Shown here in pieces: positions 32,705 to 45,244 of a stretch of DNA of 64,000 nucleotides. Below the pieces are notes generated by a model that was not told where the DNA came from, made no database searches, and was given only the letters and a program-made list of their open reading frames with translations. Within the stretch, counting starts at the first letter, position 1; every line of letters starts with the position of its first letter. The stretch comes from Mikania micrantha (Eukaryota > Streptophyta > Magnoliopsida > Asterales > Asteraceae). The stretch is taken from assembly GCA_009363875.1 (NCBI GenBank), contig CM018691.1, positions 37,921,446 to 37,985,445 of the forward strand, in the 5' to 3' direction. The position numbers were made by a program, and so were the translations under genes.

Positions 32705-33478
32705 TGTAAGATCTAAAGGCTGGTGCTTTCCAAAATACTCTAGGTTCTTGGTCTTATTCCCAAAATTCCAAGATAAACATCGAAAGGATAAAGCTATCCT
32801 TATGAAGTCATCAGTCTTTTGGAAGATATGTTAGATCTTGGGAAGAAGGAATGCATCCGAAAGATAACCTTTATCCTCAATTAACAAACACAAATTTTCC
32901 GGTGTGATGCTCAACATTGCAACTTCCGATACAAGAACTTCCAAGAAGATTCTTATGTCAATGCTTGTCTTATTCAAGAAAGGTTCAGAGACGCTTTCAA
33001 TCATCAAGACCAAATCAGAAGGCATTCTCAAGATAATAAGCATCAAAGAACACTTTCCAGAAAATAGAAGACACTTTACATTAATGTCTTTTGTAGTATA
33101 GGTAATTAATGTAAAAGTCAAAGAAGTTATTTGTATTAATTGTAATTATTATAACTTGGCCTGTCAAGTTATAATAGTATACTAGTTTTAGCATTCATTG
33201 GTTTCTAGTATTTTGTCCAGCCTTGTATCCCTACGTGGATACAATTTTAGCTCTTAGTATAAAACCGTTCACTTGTAACTTAGAACGTGTGCTTGTGATT
33301 ACAATCTAGTACACTTGGCATTTGAGTGAAATATACTTTGAGCTTGAAGTATTCTTCTGTTCTTTATTATTTATTATTCATTAGACAGATAAGAAGATTG
33401 ATAGAGATTCCACATCTATCAATCTTGTAAAAGATAACCAATCTAAGTGTTGTACAAAGTGCACAACCCGATCCAACA
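32705..33478 (+). repeat. SIRE 3' LTR, copy 2 (774 bp, complete)
   Basis: TGTAAGATCTAAAGGCTGG to GCACAACCCGATCCAACA, followed by TGTTT, the same 5 bases that precede the 5' LTR. Complete length comparable with copy 1 (785). Confidence 0.92.
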
Positions 33479-33483
33479 TGTTT

Positions 33484-34107
33484 GTAAGGACATAATTGTT
33501 TTATCTTTCACATGTTTTTTAACCTACATTGTCTTTTAATGTTACAATTTTTTGTCAATACAAGTATTAATTTATCTTTGTTTGTGTATTTTTTAATTCA
33601 TTATTTTAATCAACTAAACCACCTCGACTTACATACATGTAATGGAGACAATAAGAGTAACTATATTAAACAAACTATTTTAATGGTTCGAATTATCAAA
33701 AAATGGTGTCACATATTCTTTTTATGTATGTTTAATGATTATATTCATAATGCTTTATGTCAATTGTAATTATATCATTTTATTAAAGTCTTTTTTTATT
33801 TGCGTCTTACCTTTAAGTCAATCCTATGTTACACTGGTTACTAACCTAGCGTTATAATATAAATATATCGAACATCAAAGTCGGTGGTTTAAAGGAAATA
33901 GAAGAGTTTGTTTATATTTAAATTGATAACTATACTTTTTGCATTTAACAATTTAGGCTCCCACATAAATTCTTTTCTTACGAAATTTCACGCCTGCAAC
34001 TTTTTAATTTTCGTTTTATTTTAATATTATTTAAATACTTGTATATTATTTTATGTCTTTTGTTTTTTCTTTATCTTTTTTATATAGTTTTAGCATACAC
34101 TTTAAAT
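33484..34107. other. AT-rich flank of the SIRE insertion
   Basis: The pre-insertion locus continues here from 14157. No gene, RNA or repeat recognised. Confidence 0.5.
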
Positions 34108-35420
34108 TAGGGGTGTCATTTTAGACCGAACCTGAATACCAAACTTGATTAAAATCAAATCGAACCCAAACAGGTGTTAACCTGATCTACTGAACCCAGT
34201 CTAGTAATAGACCCAAACCCGAAGTTTTTAAATGGTTAATTTTCAAAGATTTGGTAACACAAATAAGTCGAATATGTATATCTTTAACTTATTAATATGC
34301 TATATGTATGTATGTATGCATTCATTACTTTGAATATCATTCGCAATAATGCTTGCCAAGTTAAAACTTTATATGTTGTGTGTGTATGCATTCATCTGTA
34401 AGTAAGGCTGGCAAAACGGGTCTTAACGGGTTTAACAGGGTTCAGACGACGCGCTTAATGCAAATATAAAACACGAAAACGACTTGTTTGACAGTTGGTT
34501 TGGTGATTTAAGCATGACAGTTATATATTTTATGTAGCAAAAAAGAAAAATATGAAGTATAGTCTCTTAATTTTTACTATTTTTAAAAAGTATAAAATCA
34601 AATAGTAATTTTTTTGTTAAACAGGTCTTATCGTGTCTTAACAGGTACCAATTTTTCCGGCTCTATCCGTAAGTATATATTTGTATCATCAGTAGTCTAT
34701 CTCGGTTTTCATCTTTCGACTTGTGTATATACTATGTGTAAGTATATATGCATTTATTATATATATGTTATATGTGTATACATGGCCGTCTCTGAGAGAT
34801 TAGGTGTCATGTGTGAATGCTAAAAAAGGGCTCCTCTATACGTTTGTGTGGTAATCCGTTTGTAAATAAATTTGAAGCGATAATTCGTTTGGAACTAAAT
34901 TTAAAGTGGGTTTATTTCTTTTTGTGTTTTTTTACCTAATTTTTAAATTGTAATGAGTTGTTGGGTCAAATGTTTAAGAAACAAGTTTTTCTTTTAACTT
35001 TTATTAAATTCGTAGTAGGGTTAAACATATTAAAAATTAGATTGTAAATTATATGTGTTTGTTGTAAAATAAATTAATATATATACACACACACATTTTT
35101 AAAAAATTTTGGCGGCCTTTAAAAAAATGGGTCATGTACGATCGCACTTTCCGCACTTGCTTTAAGACCCTCTGTGTGTATACATTAACATGATACAAAT
35201 ATTTACTTTATATTATGCGTATGTGTATATTGTATAACAATGATTTTTGTGTAATTTTAGGTTGATCTTTAAATTAATTTAGTACAACTTTAATATTGAT
35301 TAATACTGACCCGAAGGAACCAATTACCAAAACCCGAATATCAAATACAGATAACTTAAATGGTTCGGTAATTAACTTTATTTTCAATATCAAAAAACCC
35401 AAACAACCTAAACATATAAT
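34108..35420. mobile_element. Probable decayed hAT-like sequence
   Basis: TAGGGGTGTCATTTTAGACC at 34108 looks like a hAT tip followed by CCGAACC-rich subterminal sequence. Similar CCGAA/GGTTCGG motifs return at 35300-35380, but no matching CACCCCTA tip is found. A second hAT-like patch (CATGGCCGTCTCTGAGAG near 34782, with a GTACGATCGCACTT motif at 35137) may be nested. No transposase is readable. Confidence 0.3.
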
Positions 35421-35861
35421 ATTTTCAAAAAATTAATATACATGAAAGCTATATAAATCCAAATTTGTTTAAAAACATTTTAAATAATGTTTATCATTGT
35501 GCTTTAGTAGAAACAATATCTGAATTATATTTAATTGGCAAATCGCAACTACAAAAAGATATATAAAAACTTATTCTTTCGAATCATCTTGTTTGAAATG
35601 CCAACTTTCGATGATAGAATATCATATTAAACATATTAATACATAATCATGAATAGAAAAAATATTCCAACATAAACTATCATATAATGTTTGCAATACT
35701 TGTTACAATGTATGTTTTAAATTCAAGTTTGTATCAATATAATAACCATTCACATACTAACAAAAATAGTAAGTTTAAAACCTAATTAATGTGCCAATAG
35801 TAAGCAAGATACTAATTATTTATGTAACATAAAATTTCAATCTACCTAATACAAGATTTGA
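35421..35861. other. AT-rich spacer
   Basis: Nothing recognised. Confidence 0.4.
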
Positions 35862-36245
35862 TATAGTGGTAAGATGTCCACGCATCCTATTGGTTATGTG
35901 TTCAATTCCCATTGTTGTCAAAAAATTGTAAGACATAGTAATGACGCGCGACCTGAGCTATCACCCGACTTTGTGTCCGAGCCAAAAGGGTTTTATGCGG
36001 CCAGGTTAAAGCTTCCTGCCCGGTTTTTTGGAATGGTTGGCTGACGAGTTTTCAACTCTAACCTACTTGGCCCATTAGGAGGGTTGGGTGGAGCTTCCGC
36101 TGCAATCGCAACATGGGGGATCGAACATCTCTAATGCCACTGAAAATTGCACCGCTCCAATTGTACCATGAGTGTAAGACTGAGGTTTCGATACTCAGTC
36201 ACTGCACTCTGAGTCAACTACGTTGCATCCACCGTCATTATAAAA
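35862..36245 (+). mobile_element. SINE-like repeat
   Basis: An A-box-like TAGTGGTAAG (35875) and a B-box-like GTGTTCAATTCCC (35908) open it, and a short A run (ATAAAAAAAATC) closes it. This layout suggests a tRNA-derived SINE, perhaps compound, since a second B-box-like GGTTTCGATACTC occurs at 36184. Target duplications were not found. Confidence 0.45.
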
Positions 36246-38270
36246 AAAATCAACATGATACGTTTCCTTTTAATATACTTGACTAAAATTTCCATCAAGT
36301 ATGTTTCTCCATCTATGGTAGTCTGTTCAAGTTTCCAACCACTTTGGTTCATGGTGAAGACCATAATGCATCCCATAATAGCTAAACCACTTTACACCCA
36401 CCAATTTCGATCTCCGTTTATTCTTTAGACTTTTATTAATACTTCAAAGAACTTCACCATTAAACCAATTGAAGTACATGCCCAGAGGCTATTCCTTAGG
36501 TCTTAAAAAGTTATCTTGGAGCCCTGTTTCGTGAAACGACACTAGAAATAGTACCCAAGAACCTCTTTTGTAACCAAAATCATGAGAACCAACATTGTTT
36601 GTTGAACTTCCTTTTTCGGTAACGATTAAACATGAGGAAGATGAAGGTCCTTCATTAAGGGGGGTTTTAATGGAGGGGTAAAATTGTTATGCTAAAAAAG
36701 TTAACAAAGAAAACTAACAAATAAGCATGTTAGGAACCAAAAGCTTTATAGTTGAGTAAACCAATGGTTGTGTAAAGATCCGTGTAATTTTTAGGAACGA
36801 AAGGTGAAATTATAGTTTAATACATCAAGATCCGTGTAAAGCAATGGTTGTGTTTAGATCTTGAATATAGCATATGTCATGATTCGTTACCAGTCATCTT
36901 CCTCCAAAACCCGTATATATATCGTCAAAAAGATACTTCAAACCAAAATCAACTAGTTTTATACCCATCCGGTGGCCAGGTAATTTAACGTTATAATGAG
37001 ATCATTTTTTTTTTCATTTGAATTTTAAACAATCTTTATGGTAGATAACAAGGTCTAAATTCACTCACCACATCATCGCTAATAGTGTTTGTACATAAAT
37101 AAAAGGGAAACAATGTTATCATTTGCAAGAAAATATATTTTAATTATAACTATGAGAATACAAGTTTAAATATTAATTATATGGATGAATCGGCTAAAAT
37201 TGAACTTCTTTAATAGGTAGTTTAGAACATTGAAAGAAGGAAACATTTGTGGATGTTGTAATCAGCAAGAGTTCGCCATCTTCAAGTTGTTTTCTAGCAA
37301 AAAATTAACAGGGAAAATTAATTAAAACAGCCATAATTGTCCAAAAGTTATAGATCGCAGGGTAAAATAAGAAAATTACTTTTAAGTATGTGGATTTGAT
37401 GAACTTTCCAACATTGTAAATCTGCAAAATGTTTGAGAAAATGTTAAGTTACAAAAGATTAATTGTTTCTTTAATTAACTGCAATTGCTCATCTTGTTGA
37501 AGCAAATTAGTTGTTAAGTGAAAGAAAATTAACATTACAACAATCCTGAAGGAAAAAAAAGACATAAAACCTGTTGGATGCGATCGGTAAAATGGTGGTT
37601 TGTGGAAGACATTTGTATGTTGTCGCTGCTATATAATTTCATGTGTGAGTTGTTGCTGCATCTTCGCATCTGTGATCTGATCTGAACTATCTATAGTTCT
37701 TGTGCTAAAACTTATTTAGAACATATATCAAAGTAAAATAAAAAACTTATCATTAGTAATTTGTTGATGTTTTATAATTGGTTTTAAAACTATTGAGTGT
37801 TGTAAATTGTTCAGATGAAAACAGAAAGACCCACAAACCTGTAGAAAGTCGTCAAAGGTGGAGGGGTGATCGCTAAACGGCACAAAAGTCGACAGCATTT
37901 TTAGGTGGTAAAATCAAAACAGAAAGACCCACGCAAACCACTACTCATTAACAAATTGAAATCTGATTTGACCTAATGTCTTTTGATGGTTTTTGGATCC
38001 TCGATGGGTTTCAATTTCTACTTTGTGAGCATGAGATGTAGGGCGATGCATAACAGGAAGTGGATTTACTCGATCAATTGAAGCAGAAAACCAAATATAG
38101 GATCACAGAGATTTAGGTTTTGATTTCCTGATATAAGTTACTCCAGTGCAAACCTAAAAAAAACCAAGTTATTGCATAAGCTTGTACGATGAATGTCAGT
38201 TGTAAAGAAAAGGAGGGTTTGTACGTTGGTACGGCCACGGTGTTAAGACTTCACGTTGGGCAGAATATTA
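36246..38270. other. AT-rich region, no gene supported
   Basis: Short frames only. One small repeat is visible, AAACAGAAAGACCCAC, at about 37820 and 37917. No transposon border could be set. Confidence 0.4.
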
Positions 38271-39472
38271 CAGGGCCGGCTCAAGCATTTTGAAGGCCTT
38301 AAACGGAATAAAAAGTTGGGGCCCTTTAACCTTAACTAAAGGTAATGGACTTACGGAATAAAACCCCCTCCTCTTATCATGCTTGAGACCTGCTATAATA
38401 AACTAAAAGTTTATATACGGCGGAGTTTAATGTATGTCAAGTATCAAGTTATCAAAGTATCAATAGACAATATTAAGATACGAAAGTATGAATTCTCCAC
38501 AGTAAATTTGAAATTTACAATACCAAGTAGGCAATTACTAATTACTCAACAAGGCAATAACCGAAATATTGATTAGACAATTACCGAACTAATATTAAAA
38601 AAGTGCAAACTAACCGTGAGTCCGTGACTTCGTGAGCAGTCAAGCAGACAGCAGCATCCCGGCAGACCGGCAGCAAGCTAACAACCCCAATTTACAGTCG
38701 GCACTCGGCAGTGAGCAGTCCAAGCAGTCCAGTAGCAGTGAGGCGTGAGCGATGAGCAATGAACAGTCCGGAACTCCGACAGCAGTGAGGCGTGACCGCG
38801 TGAGTCAGTGAGCAGTCCGACAGCACTGATCAAATATTCGGAGTGATTGGGGATTTAGAGTGAAGTAGTGATCGGAGATTCGGAGTGATCGTCTTCCACG
38901 GATTGTCCTGCTCCTCGTATTCCACTCTATTGTCCGATCGTTCATGGGAAACGGGAAACCTAATTGGGAACTGGGAAATTGCCGACTGCTTGTTTGCGTT
39001 TTCTTTTTTTTTTGAACAGCTAAACGAGTCCCCGAACTCAACAACCCACGCGCTGCGACCACAGACCGCTACCAACTCTCGGAATCATTTAAAGCCGGGC
39101 GTTGGCGAGTGCCGAATCGAGGAACCACCACACTATCTAGGAGGAAACTCACACTGAGAAAACCCCCTAACTCACCTAGAACATTTTTTGCTCCAGGCGA
39201 AACTCGAACCCAAGACCTCCCATTGTTTGTTTGGGTTTTCTAAAAGAAACTTCAATTTTTTTCCATTGGGCCTGGGTTGGGCCTCCGTCTCACCTGTCAT
39301 ATATTGCTTCAGATTTCAAATAAGATTACCACAAAAATGTCTAAAAAACCCAAGAGTTACAAAAACCCATATATAAATATAAAAAGTTTTTTTTTTTTAA
39401 ATTGGGGGCCGTATTTTTTTTTGGGAGCTCTAAGCCCTTGCATAGGTTACTTGGCCCATTGGGCCGGCCCTG
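38271..39472. mobile_element. Non-autonomous hAT element (1202 bp)
   Basis: The ends CAGGGCCGGCTC and, on the other strand, CAGGGCCGGCCC are the standard termini of a plant hAT group. The flanks GAATATTA and GTCTGATA are a weak match, so the 8-bp duplication is decayed or the border is off. The interior contains a Cys/Ser-codon-like run of GAGCAGTCCG motifs (38620-38830) that encodes nothing evident. Frames of 60 to 90 codons on both strands look accidental. Confidence 0.65.
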
Positions 39473-40065
39473 GTCTGATATTATGATGGTGTGTGTGGCA
39501 ACGTGGGGAGGGAAAAAACAAGGAGAGAAGCGGTAACTGTTAAAAGCTAGGAGAGACATGGTAAAACTTCCGTGAACCGCTCAAAAAGTGCTTCAATCGT
39601 CTAATTTATGTGGTTTAGATTGATTTTAAGTTTGATCTAACGGTTCAGATTCAACAAAACGTAGGTTGGGAAGACTGATGTCTATATATATAATAAACAA
39701 TTTAATCATTACGTTAACATTTAAATTGTGAAAACCGAATTTTAGTAACGTTTGATTAAAAACCGATCGGGTTGAAAATCGATTTGAAACGGCTTGCACC
39801 ATGTGATTCCATTTGACTCAAAACTGCCATAGCATTTCATCGGCCAATTACCTTTTTCCACTCTTCTCTCTCCCTCCATCCATATTTCTCAAAGTTTTCA
39901 ACTCCAATTCTCTAAAAACAATTGTTTCATTTTAACATCAATTGAAACCATCAAAGATTATCTCATCGTTTCTTCTTACAAATTCAATCACAAGTCATAG
40001 GCGTAATTAAACGATATTTCATACTCAAGATCCTTGCAAGGTTTTGAACTAGCTGCGAAACTATT
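39473..40065. other. Spacer with pyrimidine-rich stretch
   Basis: CTCTTCTCTCTCCCTCCATC at 39860 followed by AT-rich sequence resembles a plant promoter/leader, but no coding region follows. At about 40066 the text changes into a SIRE fragment. It may be a gene start cut off by that insertion, but nothing confirms it. Confidence 0.3.
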
Positions 40066-41080
40066 TTAACACGAAATCTTGCAAGACTATTAGATTTACT
40101 TCTCTCCTCTAGGAAAAATGATGAAATTGATGATGTCCTGAACTGGCTGGTTCCCAATATGGTTGTTGAGTTGGATCAGTTGCAGCAGCTTGAACATGCT
40201 GCTGCTGCAACCAAAGCTGTTGCAACTTTCACTAAGAAACAAAAGGAAGCTGTATATCGAGAGAAGATGAAATAATTTCTTCTGAATTATGGATTCTCTC
40301 GGCAATAGAGGGGTCCAATGAAGGCTTCTACTATGAATCTAAGTGTAACAGAAGTTAAATAAAAGATATCTAGATCCATGCTCAGCAAGAGGCTCTTCAG
40401 CTTAACTTTGAGATAAGAGCTTTATGGACCCCTCCACTATACCCCTATATACACATTCAATTCTAGAGGCAGATGGGTATATGTCTAAAGCAGCCATAAA
40501 TGCCTTCTTATCAAAGGAAGATTCATCACTTCTACATCCAGTCCATCATATGATAAAATGCCAATTTCCTTAGTGATCAAGACAAAGCGATCCTTAAAGA
40601 AAACATCTGCAACCCATGATTCTAAGGAACCTATAAGGATGGATGAAAGGATTGCTGAAGAAGAAGTTGGTGACTCTAGTGCATCAGCTGAGGAAGCTGA
40701 ATTAGGTGAGGGAGCAGAGTAGGGAGAGGAGTCAGGGCACAGGGCGTCATGGTAGTATGTCCAAGTGAACCCATGCCCAAGAAGTATAAAAGAAGAAAAT
40801 AAGTGGCCATGAGATCAAATGAGAGGGAATTTGAGCCTACAATTGTATATATTTCAGTTACTGAGTGGAGCTACAATGATAAAGTAGACCTATTCACTCT
40901 CAAACGAGTAACGGTGGTATCATGAAGCTCACTTATGAGAAACTCATGGCTCTCCCTGCTCTCTCTCATATATCCTTCTAATCACAAAATAGGATGAATT
41001 AGAATAAGGTGGGCCAATAAGAGAGCAAATGTCCATAGAGAAAATATTTAAGTTTAGGTAGCATCAACCTAGGGGGAGAC
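40066..41080 (+). pseudogene. SIRE third ORF, copy 3, 5'-truncated
   Basis: Starts within the helical block (LNWLVPNMVVELDQLQQLEH, then AAAATKAV and KKQKEAVYREKM), then passes through PSYDKMPISLVIKTK and a C-terminal part with YISVTEWSYND. Stops and deletions are more numerous than in copies 1 and 2. Ends at CCTAGGGGGAGAC, the polypurine tract (41069-41080). Confidence 0.75.
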
Positions 41081-41800
41081 TATATGATCATAAATGGTTG
41101 GTGCTTACCAAACCATTAAACTCTTGGTCTCACCAATCTCTCACAAGTTGAGAAGATATCAGAAGCATAAAGTTATCCTTTGGAAGTCAATAGAATTCGG
41201 AAGGAATGATTAACCTTCAGAATACTGAATACTTCCAGAGGTTAACTCTATTCTTTCAATGACCAGACATAAGAAAAGTCTTCCTAAGAACACAACACAT
41301 TGCCGGACTCAATGATTTGTGTTATCATGATGAAAAAGGAGATCAGAAGATCCTCAAGTTAACTAAACATGTCTATACTCTTTCACGTTCTTCTTAAGAT
41401 ATAGCTTGGATAATGCTTAACAACTTTCGATACAAAGACTTATAAAAGACCTTCAAATGATGTTGCTGCTTTCATATTGAAGAAATATGCAGGTTTGCTT
41501 TCTACTCTCAGAACCGGATCAGAAGAAATTCTTGTGTTAGTCAGCAACAAGGTACATCTATCAGATCAATAACTTGTAGTATATAACCTTTCACTTGTAA
41601 CCTAAAAATACACGAGAGTTTGCTAAGAGTCTTGCACACTTTGGTAGTAAAAGGAATATACATTGGCTTGAAGTATTTCTTTGTTCTATTATCTTTCTTT
41701 TACTATTGTTTGAGATAAGGTTGATAATATTTCGCATCTATCAACTTAATAAAAGAAACATTGTCTAAGTGTTGTATAGTTTGCATAACCCAATCCAATA
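41081..41800 (+). repeat. SIRE 3' LTR, copy 3 (720 bp)
   Basis: TATATGATCATAAATGGTTGG to CATAACCCAATCCAATA. Both terminal dinucleotides have mutated (TA for TG, TA for CA), which fits an old copy. Confidence 0.8.
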
Positions 41801-41986
41801 GAGATAATTACAAGTGAACTTATTTACTATGTGGTAAGAAAGATTTTCAATAAGATTTTGAGTTGAGTGGATTGAGAAGAGAATTGTGAGTCATATATAA
41901 CAAAAAGTGAGGGTCTAACAAACTAGTGTGAAGAACCAACCATCATCCTCACAAAAATACGAGATTTGAAATCTTAAAAATAGAAA

Positions 41987-42180
41987 AGACAAAACTATTA
42001 AACAAAGCTAATTTTGTTGAAAAAAACTAAAAATACAAAATTGGTTGAAAAAAAAGTAAAATTTTAAAAACAACAAAGACAAAGCTATTAAACAAAGCTA
42101 AATTTGCTGGAAAAAAAAAACTAAAAATATAAAATTTGTTGAAAAAAACTAAATTTTTATCAACAAAGCAATTAAAGTTA
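41987..42180 (+). repeat. Imperfect tandem repeat, period about 89
   Basis: GACAAAACTATTAAACAAAG at 41989 recurs as GACAAAGCTATTAAACAAAG at 42078, with A-rich sequence between. Confidence 0.7.
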
Positions 42181-42281
42181 AGAAAGTTCTATCCTATTTA
42201 AAAAAAAATTCTGATACCTTGGTGATTAAAATAAGACTGACTACATTAACCTCATAAGCAAGCAAGCAATAATGCCAGTGA

Positions 42282-42480
42282 GCCTTAGATCAATTGGTTT
42301 GCGAGGAGGCAATCTCATAACTTTCTAATGTTAAGTTTATGGGTTTGAGCCTAACTTGAAACATCCGGGTATGCCACAAGTTTTACCACAGTGGGTCTTC
42401 AGACGGTTGGTTTCCTTTGGAATGGTGAGCGATCCGTGTCACCATCGTTGTCTACATTTCACGGGCATGGGTGGTCTTTC
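42282..42480 (+). mobile_element. SINE-like element
   Basis: TTAGATCAATTGG (A-box-like, 42287) and GGGTTTGAGCC (B-box-like, 42341) in the spacing of tRNA-derived SINEs. The 3' end is not clear. Confidence 0.4.
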
Positions 42481-43289
42481 GCAATTAAGATCATGTATTC
42501 GTTGGCCATTCAAAAGAAAAGCAACAACAATGATATCTCTACTTTGGTCAACCATGAACCTGTGTCAATGATTATACATAATCAAGTGTACTTACTAAAA
42601 TTGGCTAAATATTATTTGACCAATCTTTGCATGCCTATTCAATGATCTCTATGCTTAGGTCAACCATATACATATAGAACTTCCCAATCGAAAACACTTG
42701 TTTTTCTTTAATTCTTTGGATTCTTGTACTGTTTTAATAATGCTTCATAAACTTTGTCGGCCCAAATCAATGTAAAATGAAAATTTTTGTAACCTCAAAA
42801 ATTGAGTTTGATTTGCTACGAATAGCAATACCAAGGATAAAAGCCACAAGAATCTGATAAAAACTTATATTAAACTTGAATAAGAATGATTATACAAAAG
42901 AATTGCAAACAACACAAAGAATAGATCTGATATTAAGATCAGATCTAAGGATATAGAACTAAAAGTAGAAGCATTAAGAATATCTATCTATAATGATCTA
43001 ATCTATATAAACTCAACAAAATAAATCTAATGAAATATCAAAGATCAGGTCTACAAAAATGAATCAAGAATACAAGATCTCAAATGATGGAGAGAGTACT
43101 CAGAAAAAGTTTATAAATTTAATTGTAAGTCTTCAGATACCAGAACTTGTTTATATAAACAACAATGCTCACTTTAGCCCTCAAGAATTCAAGCTCAACA
43201 ATCAATAACCTTCATCTTTTAGACAACTACAGTTTGGCCACTCATACTTTCACCATTGCATATTTAGCCTCGTAATTAATAACAAACAT
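42481..43289. other. AT-rich spacer
   Basis: Contains AGATCTGATATTAAGATCAG near 42930 (an imperfect inverted repeat) but no gene. It ends at the Tourist-like MITE target. Confidence 0.4.
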
Positions 43290-43292
43290 TAA

Positions 43293-43851
43293 GGTGCAGT
43301 TTGTTTTTTCAAAAACGTATGCGCAACCTCTTGTGTCTGCGCGCACAGACACGAGCAGACATTAACATCTGCAGACTGTTTGTTTTTTCGAAGATGTGCT
43401 ATTAAAAAAGTCTGCGCGTGCTCTTCTTGGTGCAGATGTGACCCAACCACTTTTAAAATCTTCTAAGGTCTGCAGAAACCACCACCCACTACCGTCAGTC
43501 AGTCGGCCACCACCGCTACCACCATCGGCCACCACCGCTACCACCATCGGACACCACCACCACCACAGGGGCCCACCACCACCGCCACCGGCAGCCACCA
43601 CCGTCCGTCACCACCATTGGTCACCCCCACCACCACATCGGCCACCAACACCACAACCGGTGGCCACCACGACCGTTGGCCACCACCGCCACAACCGTCA
43701 ATACACCAACATTAATTTATTTTAACCGTCAACAGACGTAAAAAACCAAACATTCTTCTTGTTGCAGACTGCAAACATTTGGCCCACATATTTTTTTACA
43801 GATGTCTGCAGATGTGCTCCGCATACTGCTTTTAGAAAACAAAACACCACC
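43293..43851. mobile_element. Tourist-like (PIF/Harbinger) MITE with CCACCACCG minisatellite (559 bp)
   Basis: Ends GGTGCAGTTTGTTTTTTCAA and, on the other strand, GGTGGTGTTTTGTTTTCTAA, with TAA on both sides (43290-43292 and 43852-43854), the 3-bp target of this superfamily. The middle (43480-43710) is a degenerate (CCACCACCG)-type array. The proline/histidine- or glycine-rich frames there (109 and 79 codons) are low-complexity artefacts. Confidence 0.8.
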
Positions 43852-43918
43852 TAAGAAATTAAAACCAAATTAAATAACAATTAATTTAATTAAAGTTATT
43901 ATAAACTTTTAACAGAAT

Positions 43919-44375
43919 CATCAAAAATACATGATGAATTCTTAAAAACCCAAATTTCACATGAATCCTATAGAGTTTAATGAGGAAATTGTGATTTTAC
44001 CTCCATGGGAAGACACTCAAGCGATAAATAGAACTTTTAATCATTTTAACCAAACGTTAAATTTGACTTCAAATACTTAAATAAACCAACCTTACTGCAA
44101 GAGATCTTTCTTGATGTTAGCAATGTACAGTGGTCAAATAGGATCATTTTCTTCTCGGGACCTTTTACTTTTTTTCATCTCTGCATTTGGCTACCTTTGT
44201 GTTTACCGTGGGCATCAAAAATACATGATGAATTCTTAAAAACCCAAATTTCACATGAGTCCTGTAGAGTTTAATGAGGAAATTGTGATTTTACCTCCAT
44301 GGGAAGACACTCAAGCAATAAATAGAACTTTTAATCATTTTAACCAAATGTTAAATTTGACTTCAAATACTTAAA
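43919..44375 (+). repeat. Direct repeat of about 160 bp, 295 bp apart
   Basis: ATCAAAAATACATGATGAAT at 43919 and again at 44214, each followed by the same 160 bases with a handful of substitutions (CATGAATCCTATAG against CATGAGTCCTGTAG). Confidence 0.88.
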
Positions 44376-44584
44376 TTTTAGCGAGAGAGAAAAAAAGCCG
44401 ATTTCTAATGGAGATGGACGTTCCATCTTTACATCCATCATCAACAAACATCACTTGCTCAAGAAGATGGAGATTCGAAAATTAGTTTATTGCAAATACT
44501 TACCTTAAAAATGAAGATGGAACAAACAGAGGTTGTAGAAAGTTATCAATATTTAGGGTATGTGTGTTGGAGAAATTCGTCAAA

Positions 44585-44725
44585 TACTTACCCACAAGGG
44601 GCGCTGCCCCCTTGACCCCTGCCCACTGAATGGCCAGTGGGACCGCCACCAGGGGCTCTGTCCCTTGGACCCCGCTCCCTAGGACCCCCGCAAGGGAGCG
44701 CAGCCTCCTTAACCCCCGCGCTTGG
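44585..44725. other. GC-rich island
   Basis: Runs such as GGGGCGCTGCCCCCTTGACC and GGGAGCGCAGCC stand out from AT-rich surroundings. Such blocks are often part of plant retroelements, but no boundary could be set. The 75-codon frame across it is not convincing. Confidence 0.4.
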
Positions 44726-45244
44726 TCTGGAGCTCAGAAATATTAAACGAGTGTGCACTCTGCACCTCCAACTCTTTAATATTCCTTGTCACACCCCGAG
44801 CCGGCGGGAACGGATCGGCTTTCCCGTCGGGCGGAAGGTTCCCGGGGAGCGATATCGGGAATGATAATCGTGATGATCAGATTGTTTACATCGCACCAAT
44901 GTTAAGAATACTAAAGCACAATAACATTAAACTAAAATTTACAGAGTTAAATTACAATATCAATGTTTGATAATTTAACCAAGTAAACATATCAAAATGA
45001 ATCATAAGTTCACTATCTTGTATTCGTACAAGATATCAAAAATGATTCACAATGATCAATAAAAGATGTGCTTTCCAAAACTACTAGGTCCTCTAACTGA
45101 GCATCCTAGCATGCAATCCTGAGCCTAAGCTTATTCCTGTACGTCACCTGAGAAAACATGTAAGAAAACAAAGTCAACACAATGGTTGGTGAGTTCATAG
45201 GGTTTTAGTATTTGAAAATAGCTTTGCAAACCTTTTAGGTAAAA

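Larger units (their letters stand above)
14163..33478 (+). mobile_element. SIRE-type copia element (copy 2), enlarged by four nested LTR insertions
   Basis: The outer borders are TGTAAGATCTAAAGGCTGG at 14163 and CCGATCCAACA at 33478. They are flanked by identical 5-bp duplications TGTTT (14158-14162 and 33479-33483), so this is one insertion. In order it holds a 5' LTR, gag pieces, third-ORF pieces, a polypurine tract and a 3' LTR. Protease, integrase, RT and RNase H are absent. Later insertions lie at 14875-16705, 16852-19151, 20989-29377 and 30177-32300. The two LTRs differ at roughly one base in ten over their first 240 bases, so the element is old. Confidence 0.9.

Noticed and set aside
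38805..39157. Three overlapping 80-90 codon frames inside the hAT element at 38271.
   Set aside because: They overlap on opposite strands, have no transposase motifs and contain a homopolymer run.
39840..40065. Possible host gene promoter and 5' leader (pyrimidine-rich stretch, then an AT-rich region).
   Set aside because: No coding exon follows. The sequence changes to a SIRE fragment, so it is listed only as a spacer.
43362..43725. Proline/histidine-rich (plus) and glycine-rich (minus) frames that resemble cell-wall or RNA-binding proteins.
   Set aside because: They are translations of a CCACCACCG minisatellite inside a MITE.
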